From NCBI RefSeq assembly GCF_029962485.1, contig NZ_CP073637.1, positions 3,480,177 to 3,544,176 on the forward strand: a DNA stretch of 64,000 nt. The letters run 5' to 3'. Origin of the DNA: Burkholderia cepacia. GTDB taxonomy: Bacteria; Pseudomonadota; Gammaproteobacteria; Burkholderiales; Burkholderiaceae. The notes beneath the pieces were generated by a model that saw only the letters and a list, made by a program, of their open reading frames with translations, did not search any database and was not told where the DNA came from. Position numbers and translations under genes: made by a program. Positions 28,252 to 39,726 of the stretch are shown piece by piece. The number at the start of each line of letters is the position of its first letter. Within the stretch, counting starts at the first letter, position 1.

Positions 28252-29067
28252 ATGCTCGAACTCGCGAATCGCTTCAATTTCGAAGGTCACCGGATTGCAT
28301 GGGGCGCGCTTGGGAAGGGCCCACCGCTCGTGCTCGTGCACGGCACGCCGTTTTCATCGCAGGTGTGGCGCCGGATCGCCCCGTGGCTCGCACGGCGCCA
28401 TCGCGTGTATTTCTACGACCTGCTCGGCTACGGCCAGTCCGACATGCCGGACGCGGACGTATCGCTCGGCCGCCAGAACGCGCTGTTCGGCGCGATGCTG
28501 AATGAATGGAGAATTTCGCGGCCACGCGTGCTTGCGCACGACTACGGCGGCGCCACCGTGCTGCGCGCGCACTTTCTCGACGGCATTGCGTATGCGGATC
28601 TCACGCTCGTGAATCCGGTCGCGATCGCGCCACAAGGGTCGCCGTTCGTACGCCATGTCGCGCAGCACGAGGCCGCGTTCACCGGGCTGCCGGCCTATGC
28701 GCATCACGCGCTCCTGTCTGCCTATCTCGGCAATGCAGTGGCGCGGCCACTGAGCGACGACGCGCTGTCGATCTACCGTGCGCCGTGGCTCACGCCGGCC
28801 GGCCAGGCCGCGTTCTATCGCCAGATCGCGCAGATGCGCCAGCGCTACATCGAGGAAGCCGAGGCACGTTACGCGCCGTCGGACTTCCCGGTGCGCATCG
28901 TGTGGGGCGAGGACGACGCGTGGATTCCGCTCGAACAGGGGCAGGCGCTTGCCGACCGCATCGCGAACGGCAAGCTGATCAGGGTGCCGCGAGCGGGGCA
29001 CCTGGTCCAGGAAGATGCGCCGGAGGCGATCGTCGCCGCGGTACTCGATGGACACGTGCCGGGCTGA
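28252..29067 (+). CDS. Alpha/beta hydrolase with Asp nucleophile
   Basis: 271 residues. The nucleophile elbow reads AHDYGGA, putting Asp97 where serine hydrolases have Ser. This is the arrangement of haloalkane dehalogenases and epoxide hydrolases, which form an alkyl-enzyme ester. The oxyanion HGTPF is at 30-34, the acid is in WGEDDAWIP and catalytic His250 is in RAGHLVQED. A helical lid spans about 125-200. It could be a dehalogenase or an epoxide hydrolase; the residues that separate them (halide-binding Trp pair versus two Tyr) are not decidable by eye. Divergent from the CGNR regulator. Confidence 0.82.
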   Translation: MLELANRFNFEGHRIAWGALGKGPPLVLVHGTPFSSQVWRRIAPWLARRHRVYFYDLLGYGQSDMPDADVSLGRQNALFGAMLNEWRISRPRVLAHDYGGATVLRAHFLDGIAYADLTLVNPVAIAPQGSPFVRHVAQHEAAFTGLPAYAHHALLSAYLGNAVARPLSDDALSIYRAPWLTPAGQAAFYRQIAQMRQRYIEEAEARYAPSDFPVRIVWGEDDAWIPLEQGQALADRIANGKLIRVPRAGHLVQEDAPEAIVAAVLDGHVPG

Positions 29068-29091
29068 CCACCGTCGGCATGCCGTCCCGCA

Positions 29092-29846
<755 letters not shown>

Positions 29847-29850
<4 letters not shown>

Positions 29851-30527
29851 CGCAACTCCGCCTGGAACAGCGCGTGCCGGCCGAAGCGGGCTTCGAGGCG
29901 ACGTTGCAGCGTGGACAGCACCGAACTGAACAGCAGATAGATCACCGCGGCCTCGGTATAGAGAATCAGCGGCTCGTAGGTCACGGCCGCGATCCGCTGC
30001 GCGGCCTGGAAAATCTCGGGCACGGTCAGCACGGCCGCGAGCGACGTGTCCTTCACGAGCGAAATGAACGAGTTCGACAGCGCAGGCAGCGCGACACGCG
30101 CGGCCTGCGGCAGGATCGCGCGGCGCAATGCCTGCGCACGTGTCATCGCCATCGAGTAGGCGGCCTCCCACTGCCCCTTCGGCATCGATTCGATCACGCC
30201 GCGAATCACCTCGGCGTTGTACGCGCCCACGTTCAGCGAGAAGCCGATCACGGCGGCCGTCAGCGGGTCGAGCACGATGCCGACGTTCGGCAATCCGTAG
30301 AAGATCACGAACAGCTGCACGAGCAATGGCGAGCCGCGGAACAGCCAGATGTAGAAGCGCACGACGGCTTGCGCCCAGCGCGGCCCGAACAACCGCGTGA
30401 GCGCCGCGCCGAACGCGAGCAGCAGGCCGATCGCGAACGACGCGAGCGTGAGCGGAACCGTGAACACGAGCCCCGCGTAAAGCAGCGGCCGCAGCGATTC
30501 CGCCATCAGGTGCAGCCAGGCCGGCAT
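29847..30527 (-). CDS. Amino-acid (cystine-type) ABC transporter permease
   Basis: 226 residues with about five membrane helices. The HisM/GlnP-family region FRGSPLLVQLFVIFYGLP and the EAA loop GQWEAAYSMAMTRAQALRRAILPQA contact the ATPase. Together with the neighbouring binding protein it most resembles the L-cystine transporter TcyL. It starts 14 bases after the binding-protein stop and overlaps the ATPase start. Confidence 0.9.
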
Positions 30528-30541
30528 CGTTCAGCCTCGCG

Positions 30542-31324
30542 TCACGGCTGCGACACGTCGCGGCCGAAGTACTTCTGCGAGATCTTCGCGTAGGTGCCGT
30601 CCGCCTTGATGTCCGCGAGCGCCTTGTCGATCGCGGCCACCAGCGCGGGGCTGCCCTTGCGCAGCAGCACGCCGGACGCATCGCCGGCACCGGTCTTGTC
30701 GGTCGCCGCGATCTTCAGTTTCGCGTCGGGCTTGTGCTTGCGGAAATCGAGGTACGACAGCGAATCGTTGATCGTCGCGTCGACACGCCCCGAGCTCAGC
30801 AGGTCGATCGACTCGTTGAAGCCCTGCACCGGAACCACGTCGGCGCCATGCGCGGCCGCGAGCTTGCCGAAATTGCTCGTCAGCGTGTTCGCGGATTTCT
30901 TGCCCTTCAGGTCGTCGAACGAGCGAATCGTCGTGTTGTCCGCGCGCACGATCAGCACCGCGTGCGACGTGATGTACGGCGACGAGAAATCGTATTTCGC
31001 CTTGCGCGCATCGGTGATCGACACTTCATTGACGACCGCATCGTAGCGGTTCACGTCGAGGCCCGCGATCAGCCCGTCCCACTTGCCTTCGACGAACTGC
31101 GGCTTCACGCCGAGGCGCTGCGCGATCGCCGTGGCGATGTCGACGTCGAATCCCGTCAGCTTGCCCGTCTCGTCGTGGTACGTGAACGGCGCGTAGGTGC
31201 CTTCGGTGCCGACCCGGAACACGCCGGCCGATTTGATCTGCGACAGGTCGTCGGCAGCCAGCGCACTGGTGGCCGCGGTCGCCTGCAGCAGCGCGACGAT
31301 CAGGATGGAACGGAGGAATTTCAT
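30542..31324 (-). CDS. Amino-acid (cystine-type) ABC transporter substrate-binding protein
   Basis: 260 residues with a signal peptide (ILIVALLQATAATSALA, cut near residue 23). Family SBP_bac_3 features: VGTEGTYAPFTYHDETGKLTG, FDVDIATAIAQRLGV and the domain-crossing GFNESIDLLSSGRVDA. The TEGTYAPF start and overall layout resemble the cystine-binding protein FliY/TcyJ, but specificity for cystine over other polar amino acids is inferred. It is first gene of the operon. Confidence 0.87.
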   Translation of the reverse strand: MKFLRSILIVALLQATAATSALAADDLSQIKSAGVFRVGTEGTYAPFTYHDETGKLTGFDVDIATAIAQRLGVKPQFVEGKWDGLIAGLDVNRYDAVVNEVSITDARKAKYDFSSPYITSHAVLIVRADNTTIRSFDDLKGKKSANTLTSNFGKLAAAHGADVVPVQGFNESIDLLSSGRVDATINDSLSYLDFRKHKPDAKLKIAATDKTGAGDASGVLLRKGSPALVAAIDKALADIKADGTYAKISQKYFGRDVSQP

Positions 31325-31459
31325 GGTGCGGACCCCGAATGATTGGAGAGAATCATCCCGTCGGCATGCATGCGCCGCTCGAGAGGTCCGCGAATTCTAC
31401 CGACGCGTTGGAGCACGGCAAAAACGCAAATCGGCTAACGATATGAGCCGATCGAATAA

Positions 31460-31490
31460 CGCCCGCACCGGCTGCAAAACCGGTGCGGGC
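31460..31490 (-). terminator. Possible terminator after phnY
   Basis: GCCCGCACCGG and CCGGTGCGGGC form an 11-bp stem. On the minus strand it lies 15 bases after the phnY stop and is followed by GTTATTC, a poor T tract. No strong T tract is seen on the plus strand. Confidence 0.5.
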
Positions 31491-31504
31491 GCCTTACACG
31501 CCAC

Positions 31505-32959
31505 TTACCACGGCAGCGAATACGTCTTCGTATTCGTGAAGCTCTTCATCGCTTCCTGCACGCCTTCCTTGTAGCCGAGCCCCGAATCCTTCACGCCGCC
31601 GAACGGCGTCAGTTCGAGCCGATAGCCCGGCACCTCGCGCACGTTCACGCTGCCGACTTCCAGCTCGGTGATGAAGCGCGTGATGTTGTCGAAGCGGTTC
31701 GTACACACCGACGACGACAGCGCATAGTCGGTGCTGTTCGACATCCGGATCGCTTCGTCGATGTCGCGAAAGCGCATGATCGGCGACACGGGGCCGAACG
31801 TCTCGTACTTCACGAGCGGCATGTCGGGCGTCACGCGATCGATCACCGTCGGCGAATACAGCGCGCCATCGCGCACGTTGCCGACCAGCAGCCGTGCCCC
31901 GCGCGAAATCGCATCGTTCACTTGCTGCTCGCAGAACTTCGCGGCCGCTTCGTCGATCACGGTGCCCATGTCGACCGACGGATCGGACGGATTGCCGTAC
32001 GACCATGCGCGCGTTTTCTCGACGACCAGCTCGGTGAAGCGATCGGCCACCGACTCGTGCACGAGCATCCGCTTGATCGCCGTGCAGCGCTGCCCCGAGT
32101 TCTTGTACGAGCCCGACACCGCGAGCGTGCTCGCTTCGTCGAGATCGGCATCTTCCATCACGATGATCGGATCGTTGCCGCCGAGTTCGAGCACCGCGCG
32201 CCGGTAGCCCATCCGCGACGCGATCGACTTGCCGATCGACACGCCGCCCGTGAACGTGATGAGGTCGATCGCCGGGTTCGTGATCAGCTCGTCGGCGATC
32301 TCCCTCGGGTCTCCGGTGATCACCTGCAGCATCTGCGGCGGCAGGCCGGCTTCGTACAGGATGTCCGCGAACAGGTAGCACGACAGCGGCACCTTCTCCG
32401 ACGGCTTCACGACGATCCGGTTGTTGGTCGCGACCGACGGCACGATCTTGTGCGCGACCTGGTTCATCGGGTGGTTGAACGGCGTGATCGCCGAAATCAC
32501 GCCGAGCAGTGGATCGCGCTGCGTGTACACGCGGCGCTTCTTGCCGTGCGGCGTCAGATCGCACGAGAAGATCTGCCCGTCATCCTTCAGCACTTCACCG
32601 GCGCCGAACGTCAGCACGTCGGCCACGCGGCCCGCCTCGTACGTCGAATCCTTGATGCACAACCCGGCCTCGGCCGTGATCAGCGCCGCGATCTCCGCCG
32701 TGCGCGAACGCACGATGTCGGCCGCACGGCGCAGGATCGCCGCGCGATCGTGGCGCGTGAGCGTCGGCCGGTAGGCACGCGCGACCGCGAACGCGCGACG
32801 CACGTCGTCCAGCGTTGCCTTCGGCACGGTGCCGACCAGCGAGCCGTCGTACGGGTTGCGCACGTCGATCACCGCGTCCCGATGAATCCGCTCGCCGTCG
32901 ATTCGCAGTGCTTCGCGACGAATCTCGCGGACGTCCGTCGATGCTGCAATGGCGTTCAT
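31505..32959 (-). CDS. phnY: Phosphonoacetaldehyde dehydrogenase
   Basis: 484-residue NAD(P)-dependent aldehyde dehydrogenase. Catalytic Cys292 (GQRCTAIKR), the general base Glu258 (LELGGNDP) and the oxyanion Asn162 (TPFNHP) are present. Its assignment to phosphonoacetaldehyde to phosphonoacetate comes from position: it is 29 bases after phosphonoacetate hydrolase phnA and next to an AEP importer and phnW. That is the known PhnW-PhnY-PhnA route of AEP breakdown. A generic aldehyde dehydrogenase is the alternative. Confidence 0.9.
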   Translation of the reverse strand: MNAIAASTDVREIRREALRIDGERIHRDAVIDVRNPYDGSLVGTVPKATLDDVRRAFAVARAYRPTLTRHDRAAILRRAADIVRSRTAEIAALITAEAGLCIKDSTYEAGRVADVLTFGAGEVLKDDGQIFSCDLTPHGKKRRVYTQRDPLLGVISAITPFNHPMNQVAHKIVPSVATNNRIVVKPSEKVPLSCYLFADILYEAGLPPQMLQVITGDPREIADELITNPAIDLITFTGGVSIGKSIASRMGYRRAVLELGGNDPIIVMEDADLDEASTLAVSGSYKNSGQRCTAIKRMLVHESVADRFTELVVEKTRAWSYGNPSDPSVDMGTVIDEAAAKFCEQQVNDAISRGARLLVGNVRDGALYSPTVIDRVTPDMPLVKYETFGPVSPIMRFRDIDEAIRMSNSTDYALSSSVCTNRFDNITRFITELEVGSVNVREVPGYRLELTPFGGVKDSGLGYKEGVQEAMKSFTNTKTYSLPW

Positions 32960-32988
32960 GAGTGTGTCCCCTTACGGATGCGTACGCA

Positions 32989-34339
<1,351 letters not shown>

Positions 34340-34435
34340 CATGCAGAGAACAGAAAGCAAAACAACGTAGCAGCAAGAGGGCTGGTCTCCACTCATCCGC
34401 CGTGTGCCGCGGCGCCACAGTCAAGGGGTCTGAAG

Positions 34436-35491
34436 ATGAACGAAGTGCCGGTAAACAAGCGTTTGAATGCATGGGCGGCGGGCGCGGCCCGTTTCGCGCT
34501 GGCCGCGGCGGTCGCGCTCGGCGCCGCGCAGGCGGCGCACGCGAAGACATCGCTGCTCGTCTACACCGCGCTGGAAGACGAGGCGATGAAGCCCTACAAG
34601 GACGCGTTCGAGAAAGCGAACCCCGATATCGAGATCCGCTGGGTGCGCGACTCGACCGGCTCGGTCACCGCGAAGCTGCTCGCCGAGAAGAACAACCCGC
34701 GCGCGGACGTCGTGCTCGGCCTCGCCGCGTCGAGCCTCACGCTGCTCGACCTGCAAGGCATGCTGATGCCGTACACGCCGAAGGGCTTCGACCAGCTCAC
34801 GCGCAAGTACAGCGACGCGAACACGCCGCCGCACTGGGTCGGCATGGATGTGTGGGGCGCGACGATCTGCTACAACCGCGTCGCCGCGCAGGCGAAGAAC
34901 ATCCCGAAACCGACGTCGTGGGAAGACCTGACGAAGCCGGTCTACAAAGGCGCGATCGTGATGCCTAGCCCGGTTTCATCCGGCACCGGCTACCTCGACG
35001 TGACCGCGTGGCTGCAGACCTTCGGCGACGACAAAGGCTGGAAATTCATGGACGCGCTCGACAAGAACGTCGCGCAGTACGTGCACTCGGGCTCGAAGCC
35101 CTGCACGCTCGCCGGCACCGGCGAATTCCCGATCGGCATCTCGTTCGAGTTCCGCGGCCACGAGTTGCAGTCGCAGGGCGCGCCGATCGATCTCGTGTTC
35201 CCGAAGGAAGGGCTCGGCTGGGACATGGAAGGCACGGCAATCATGAAGACAACCAGGCAGCCCGATGCGGCGAAGAAGCTCGCCGACTTCATGGCGAGCA
35301 AGGACGCGAACGAGATCACCGCGCGCTGGTGGGCGATCGTCGCGTATCCGGGCGTCGCACGGAAGCTGGCCGGCATCCCCGACAACTACTCGGACCTGCT
35401 CGTGAAGAACGACTTCGTGTGGTCGGCGAAGAACCGCCAGTCGATCCTCGATACGTGGCAGAAGCGCTACGGGGCGAAGGCGCAGCAATGA
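34436..35491 (+). CDS. 2-aminoethylphosphonate ABC transporter substrate-binding protein
   Basis: 351 residues with a signal peptide (RFALAAAVALGAAQAAHA, cut near 35). It is of the iron/putrescine-type SBP family: SLLVYTALEDEAMKPY, then RWVRDSTGSVTAKLLAEKNNP, the ligand-binding segment. It matches the putative AEP-binding protein class (PhnS-like) found beside phnW. It is first gene of the importer operon behind the divergent promoter. Specificity for AEP is inferred from the cluster. Confidence 0.87.
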   Translation: MNEVPVNKRLNAWAAGAARFALAAAVALGAAQAAHAKTSLLVYTALEDEAMKPYKDAFEKANPDIEIRWVRDSTGSVTAKLLAEKNNPRADVVLGLAASSLTLLDLQGMLMPYTPKGFDQLTRKYSDANTPPHWVGMDVWGATICYNRVAAQAKNIPKPTSWEDLTKPVYKGAIVMPSPVSSGTGYLDVTAWLQTFGDDKGWKFMDALDKNVAQYVHSGSKPCTLAGTGEFPIGISFEFRGHELQSQGAPIDLVFPKEGLGWDMEGTAIMKTTRQPDAAKKLADFMASKDANEITARWWAIVAYPGVARKLAGIPDNYSDLLVKNDFVWSAKNRQSILDTWQKRYGAKAQQ

Positions 35492-35599
35492 CGCGGCAAT
35501 AACGCCGCAACCGGCAGCGGGGCCGCGCAGCGCGCCGCCCCGCGCCCCCCTTCCCCTCGTCGAATCCGGCCCCCGGGCCGCCCCAGCATGGAGGCGCGC

Positions 35600-36691
35600 A
35601 TGGCACCTTATCTGAGCGTAGAACGCATCGAGAAGCGGTACAACGACACGCAGGTCCTCACCGACATCAACCTGAGCGTGATGAAGGGCGAGATGATCTG
35701 TTTCCTGGGGCCGTCCGGCTGCGGGAAAACGACGCTGCTGCGAATCATCGCGGGGCTCGAAACGCAGAACGCCGGCCACATCATGCAGGACGGCCGCGAC
35801 ATCTCGCGGCTGCCGCCGCAACTGCGCGACTACGGCATCGTGTTCCAGTCGTATGCGCTGTTCCCGAACCTCACCGTGTACGACAACGTCGCGTACGGGC
35901 TCGTGAACCGGAAGATGAAGCGCGACGCGATTCACGAGCGCGTGCACACGCTGCTCGCGCTGGTCGGCCTGCCCGACAGCCATCGCAAGCACCCGGGCCA
36001 GCTGTCCGGCGGCCAGCAGCAGCGCATCGCGCTGGCGCGTGCGCTCGCGACTTCCCCCGGCCTGCTGCTGCTCGACGAGCCGCTGTCGGCGCTCGACGCG
36101 CGCGTGCGCGTGCGGCTGCGCCAGGAAATCCGCGCGCTGCAGCAGCGGCTCGGCGTGACGACGATCATGGTCACGCACGACCAGGAAGAAGCGTTGTCGA
36201 TGGCCGATCGCATCGTCGTGATGAACCACGGCGTGATCGAGCAGATCGGCACGCCGCTCGAAATCTACCGGCAGCCGGCTTCGCCGTTCGTCGCGGATTT
36301 CATCGGCCGCGTCAACACGATTCCCGCTGAAGTCGCGCAGGACGGCACGCTGCGCGCGGGCGCGGTCGGCCTCGACTGCCGCCACGGCACGGCCCGCCCC
36401 GCGCAAGGCGCGGCGGTATCGGTCTACGTGCGGCCGGAAGACCTGCGTATCCGCGTGCCAGGTGAAACGGCCGACAACGTGCTCGCGGGCCGCGTCGAGA
36501 AGCTCGAATTCCTCGGCGCGTTCTGCCGCGTGAGCTTCCGCATCGACGGGCTCGACGGCCAGGAAATCGTCGCCGACCTGTCGTATCACGACGTCGACCG
36601 CACGGGCGTGCAGGCCGGCGCGCGCATCGACCTCGCGCTCGATCGCGAGCATGTCCGCGTGTTCCCGTGCGCGAAGGAGCGACTGCAATGA
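35600..36691 (+). CDS. 2-aminoethylphosphonate ABC transporter ATP-binding protein
   Basis: 363 residues. Walker A is GPSGCGKTT (37-45), the signature LSGGQQQR is at 135-142 and Walker B LLLLDE at 155-160. A C-terminal TOBE-type regulatory domain (about 275-360) follows, as in PotA/FbpC. ATG 35600 is preferred to ATG 35588 because GGAGG lies five bases before it. The stop overlaps the permease start (ATGA), so translation of the next gene is coupled. Confidence 0.9.
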   Translation: MAPYLSVERIEKRYNDTQVLTDINLSVMKGEMICFLGPSGCGKTTLLRIIAGLETQNAGHIMQDGRDISRLPPQLRDYGIVFQSYALFPNLTVYDNVAYGLVNRKMKRDAIHERVHTLLALVGLPDSHRKHPGQLSGGQQQRIALARALATSPGLLLLDEPLSALDARVRVRLRQEIRALQQRLGVTTIMVTHDQEEALSMADRIVVMNHGVIEQIGTPLEIYRQPASPFVADFIGRVNTIPAEVAQDGTLRAGAVGLDCRHGTARPAQGAAVSVYVRPEDLRIRVPGETADNVLAGRVEKLEFLGAFCRVSFRIDGLDGQEIVADLSYHDVDRTGVQAGARIDLALDREHVRVFPCAKERLQ

Positions 36692-38417
36692 GCACCGTCC
36701 TGACCGAGCGCCGCCGCGGCGCCTCCGCCCCCGCCGACGTGCGGCAGATCACGCACTGGCACGACCGCATCGCGCAGCTCGCGCTCGTCGCGATGGCCGC
36801 GCTGATGTCGCTGTTCCTGCTGCTGCGCCGCTCGCGCTCGTCGTGCAGAAATGCTTCGTCGACGCGGACGGGCGCTTCGTCGGCGCGCACAACTTCGTCG
36901 ACTATCTCGAGGACAGCGGCGTGCTGCGCTCGATGCTGCATTCGCTGACGGTCGGCGCGCTCGTCACGGCGATCGTGGTGCCGATGGCGTTCACGTTCGC
37001 GTATGCGTTGACGCGCTCGTGCATGCCGCTGAAGAACGCCGCACGCACGATCGCGCTCTTGCCGCTGCTCGCGCCGACGCTGCTGTCGGCCGTGTCGTTC
37101 ATCTACTGGTTCGGCAACGCGGGGCTGCTGAAGCCGCTGCTGCACGGCCACTCGATCTACGGGCTGCCGGGCATCGTGCTGAGCATGGTGTACGCGTCGT
37201 TCCCGCACGTGCTGATGATCCTCGTCACCGCGCTGTCGCTCGCGGACGGCCGGCTCTACGAGGCCGCCGACGCGATGGGCACGAGTCGCATCCGCAAGTT
37301 CTTCACGATCACGCTGCCGGGCGCGAAGTACGGGCTGATCAGCGCGACGATGGTCGCATTCACGATGTGCATCAATGACTTCGGCGTGCCGGTCGTGATC
37401 GGCGGTTCGTACAACGTATTGTCGACCGACATCTACAAGCTGATCATCGGGCTGCAGGACTTCAACCGCAGCGCGGTCGTGAGCCTGATGCTGCTGTGTC
37501 CGGCACTGGTCGCGTTCGGCGTCGACTTCTTCATCCGCCGCCGCCAGCAGTCCCAGCTCGGCGCGCGCTCGACGCCGTACCAGCCGAAACCGTCGCGCGG
37601 CTTCGACGCCGCGATGCTCGCGTACTGCACGCTCGTGTGCGCGTTCTTCATCGCGGTGGTCGGTATCTCGGTGTTCGCGTCGTTCGTGAAGTTCTGGCCT
37701 TACCAGATGAGCCTCGGGCTACAGCACTACAAGATGGGGCTGATCGGCGCCGGCATCTTCGACGCGTACAAGAACAGCCTGCGGATGGCCGCGACGGTGG
37801 CGCTCGGCGGCACGATCGTCGTGTTCGGCGGCGCCTACCTGATCGAGAAGACGCGCGGCGCGCGCTGGCTGCGCGGCTTCATCGCGCTGTGCGCGATCCT
37901 GCCGATGGGCGTGCCGGGGCTCGTGCTCGGCATCAGCTACATCTTCCTGTTCAACGCGCCCGGCAATCCGCTGAACGGGCTGTACGGGTCGCTGTGGCTG
38001 CTCGCGATCGTCACGGTCGTCCACTACTACGCATCGAGTCATCTCACCGCCGTCACCGCGCTCCGGCAGATCGACAGCGAGTTCGAGGCCGTATCGGCAT
38101 CGCTGAAGGTGCCGTTCTACAAGACCTTCCTGCGCGTGACGGTGCCCGTGTGCCTGCCCGCGATCCTGCTGATCGCGCGCTACCTGTTCGTCAACGGGAT
38201 GACGACGGTCTCGGCCGTCGCGTTCCTCTACTCGCCGGACACGCAACCCGCATCGGTCGCGATCCTGAACCTCGACGACGCGGGCCAGATGGGCCCGGCC
38301 GCCGCGATGGCCACGCTCGTGCTCGCGACCTCGTCGTTCGCGTGCGTGCTGTTCGCCTGCATCTCGCACCGCCTGCTGCGTCGTACGCAGGCGTGGCGCA
38401 ACCCGCATCGCCGTTGA
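36688..38417 (+). pseudogene. AEP ABC transporter fused permease, frameshifted
   Basis: The start ATG 36688 overlaps the ATPase stop and encodes a normal N-terminus (MSTVLTERRRG...MAALMSLFLLL), but the frame is wrong after about 36825. From 36828 the family sequence continues in another frame (PLALVVQKCFVDADG to the stop at 38417). The break is equivalent to two extra bases (CG at 36826-36827) or one missing base in a CTGCTGCTGCG repeat within the first membrane helix. The rest is intact: two fused permease domains, about 12 helices, of the FbpB-like kind in which both halves are one chain. Either a real mutation or a sequencing error. Confidence 0.8.
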
Positions 38418-38464
38418 TTCCCAGCCGCATTCAAGTGACGTCCCGACTTCATCAAGGAGACACC

Positions 38465-39595
38465 ATGACGCTCGCCGCCCAGCCCATCCTGCTCACTCCC
38501 GGCCCCCTGACGACCTCCGACACCACGCGCGACGCGATGCTGCGCGACTGGGGGTCGTGGGACAGCGACTTCAACGCGATCACCGCGCGGCTGCGCGAAC
38601 GCCTGCTGCAAATCGTGCATGCCGAAGGCACGCACGAATGCGTACCGCTGCAAGGCAGCGGCACGTTCTCGGTCGAAGCGGCCCTCGGCACGCTCGTGCC
38701 GCGCGACGGCCACGTGCTCGTGCCAAACAACGGCGCGTACTGCCAGCGCATCGCGAAGATCTGCCGCGTGCTCGGCCGCAAGCTGACGACGATCGACTAT
38801 CGCGAGGATCGCCGCGTCGATCCGGCCGACGTCGAGCGCGCGCTCGCCGCCGACGCGACCATCACGCACGTCGCGCTCGTGCACTGCGAAACGGGCGCCG
38901 GCGTGCTGAACCCGCTGCACGAGATCGCGCAGGTCGTCGCGAAGCACGGCCGCGCGCTGATCGTCGATGCGATGAGCTCGTTCGGCGCGATCGACATCGA
39001 CGCGCGCACGACGCCGTTCGATGCGGTGATCGCGGCGTCCGGCAAATGCCTCGAAGGCGTGCCGGGGCTCGGCTTCGTGATCGCCAGGCGCAGCACGCTC
39101 GAACGCTGCGAAGGCAACAGCCATTCGCTCGCGATGGACCTGTACGACCAGTGGGTCTACATGCAGCGCACGACGCAGTGGCGCTTCACGCCGCCGACGC
39201 ACGTGGTCGCGGCGCTCGACGCGGCCGTCGCGCAATACGTCGACGAAGGCGGGCTCGCCGCGCGCGGCGGCCGCTACCAGCGCAACTATCGCGCGCTGAT
39301 CGACGGGATGCTCGCGCTCGGCTTCCGGCCGTTCCTCGATCCGGCAATCCAGGCGCCGATCATCGTCACGTTCCATGCGCCGGACGATCCGAACTACGAC
39401 TTCAAGCGGTTTTATCAGGAGGTCAAAAAGCGCGGCTACATTCTGTATCCGGGCAAGCTGACCGAAGTCGAGACGTTCCGGGTCGGCTGCATCGGCCACT
39501 TCGGCGAAGCCGGCATCCCGGGCGCCGTCGCCGCGATCTCCGACACGCTGCGCGCGATGGGCGTGCGCCGCGTATCGGCCGAAGCGGCGGCCTGA
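38465..39595 (+). CDS. phnW: 2-aminoethylphosphonate--pyruvate transaminase
   Basis: 376 residues from ATG 38465 (ACACC ATG after AGGAG). PLP-dependent class V aminotransferase that converts AEP and pyruvate to phosphonoacetaldehyde and alanine. The PLP Lys is residue 194 ([14 protein letters not shown]), and N-terminal [10 protein letters not shown] and DWGSWDSDF are characteristic PhnW segments. The next enzyme in the cluster is PhnY, not the phosphonatase PhnX, so the product goes by phosphonoacetate. It is 47 bases after the permease gene. Confidence 0.94.
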   Translation: MTLAAQPILLTPGPLTTSDTTRDAMLRDWGSWDSDFNAITARLRERLLQIVHAEGTHECVPLQGSGTFSVEAALGTLVPRDGHVLVPNNGAYCQRIAKICRVLGRKLTTIDYREDRRVDPADVERALAADATITHVALVHCETGAGVLNPLHEIAQVVAKHGRALIVDAMSSFGAIDIDARTTPFDAVIAASGKCLEGVPGLGFVIARRSTLERCEGNSHSLAMDLYDQWVYMQRTTQWRFTPPTHVVAALDAAVAQYVDEGGLAARGGRYQRNYRALIDGMLALGFRPFLDPAIQAPIIVTFHAPDDPNYDFKRFYQEVKKRGYILYPGKLTEVETFRVGCIGHFGEAGIPGAVAAISDTLRAMGVRRVSAEAAA

Positions 39596-39726
39596 CGCGT
39601 CGTGATGCATTGCCCCGGCCGCGTGCCGATGTGCACGCGGCCAGCTCCGCCGCATGTCGCCACGCGGCGGCCAGGTTTTCCGGCCGTGTACGTGCACGGC
39701 CCCGACCCTAATTGAAGAACCATCCG

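Noticed and set aside
36810..36835. Programmed ribosomal frameshift in the permease
   Set aside because: No slippery heptamer of the X XXY YYZ type and no downstream stem; a mutation or sequencing error fits better.
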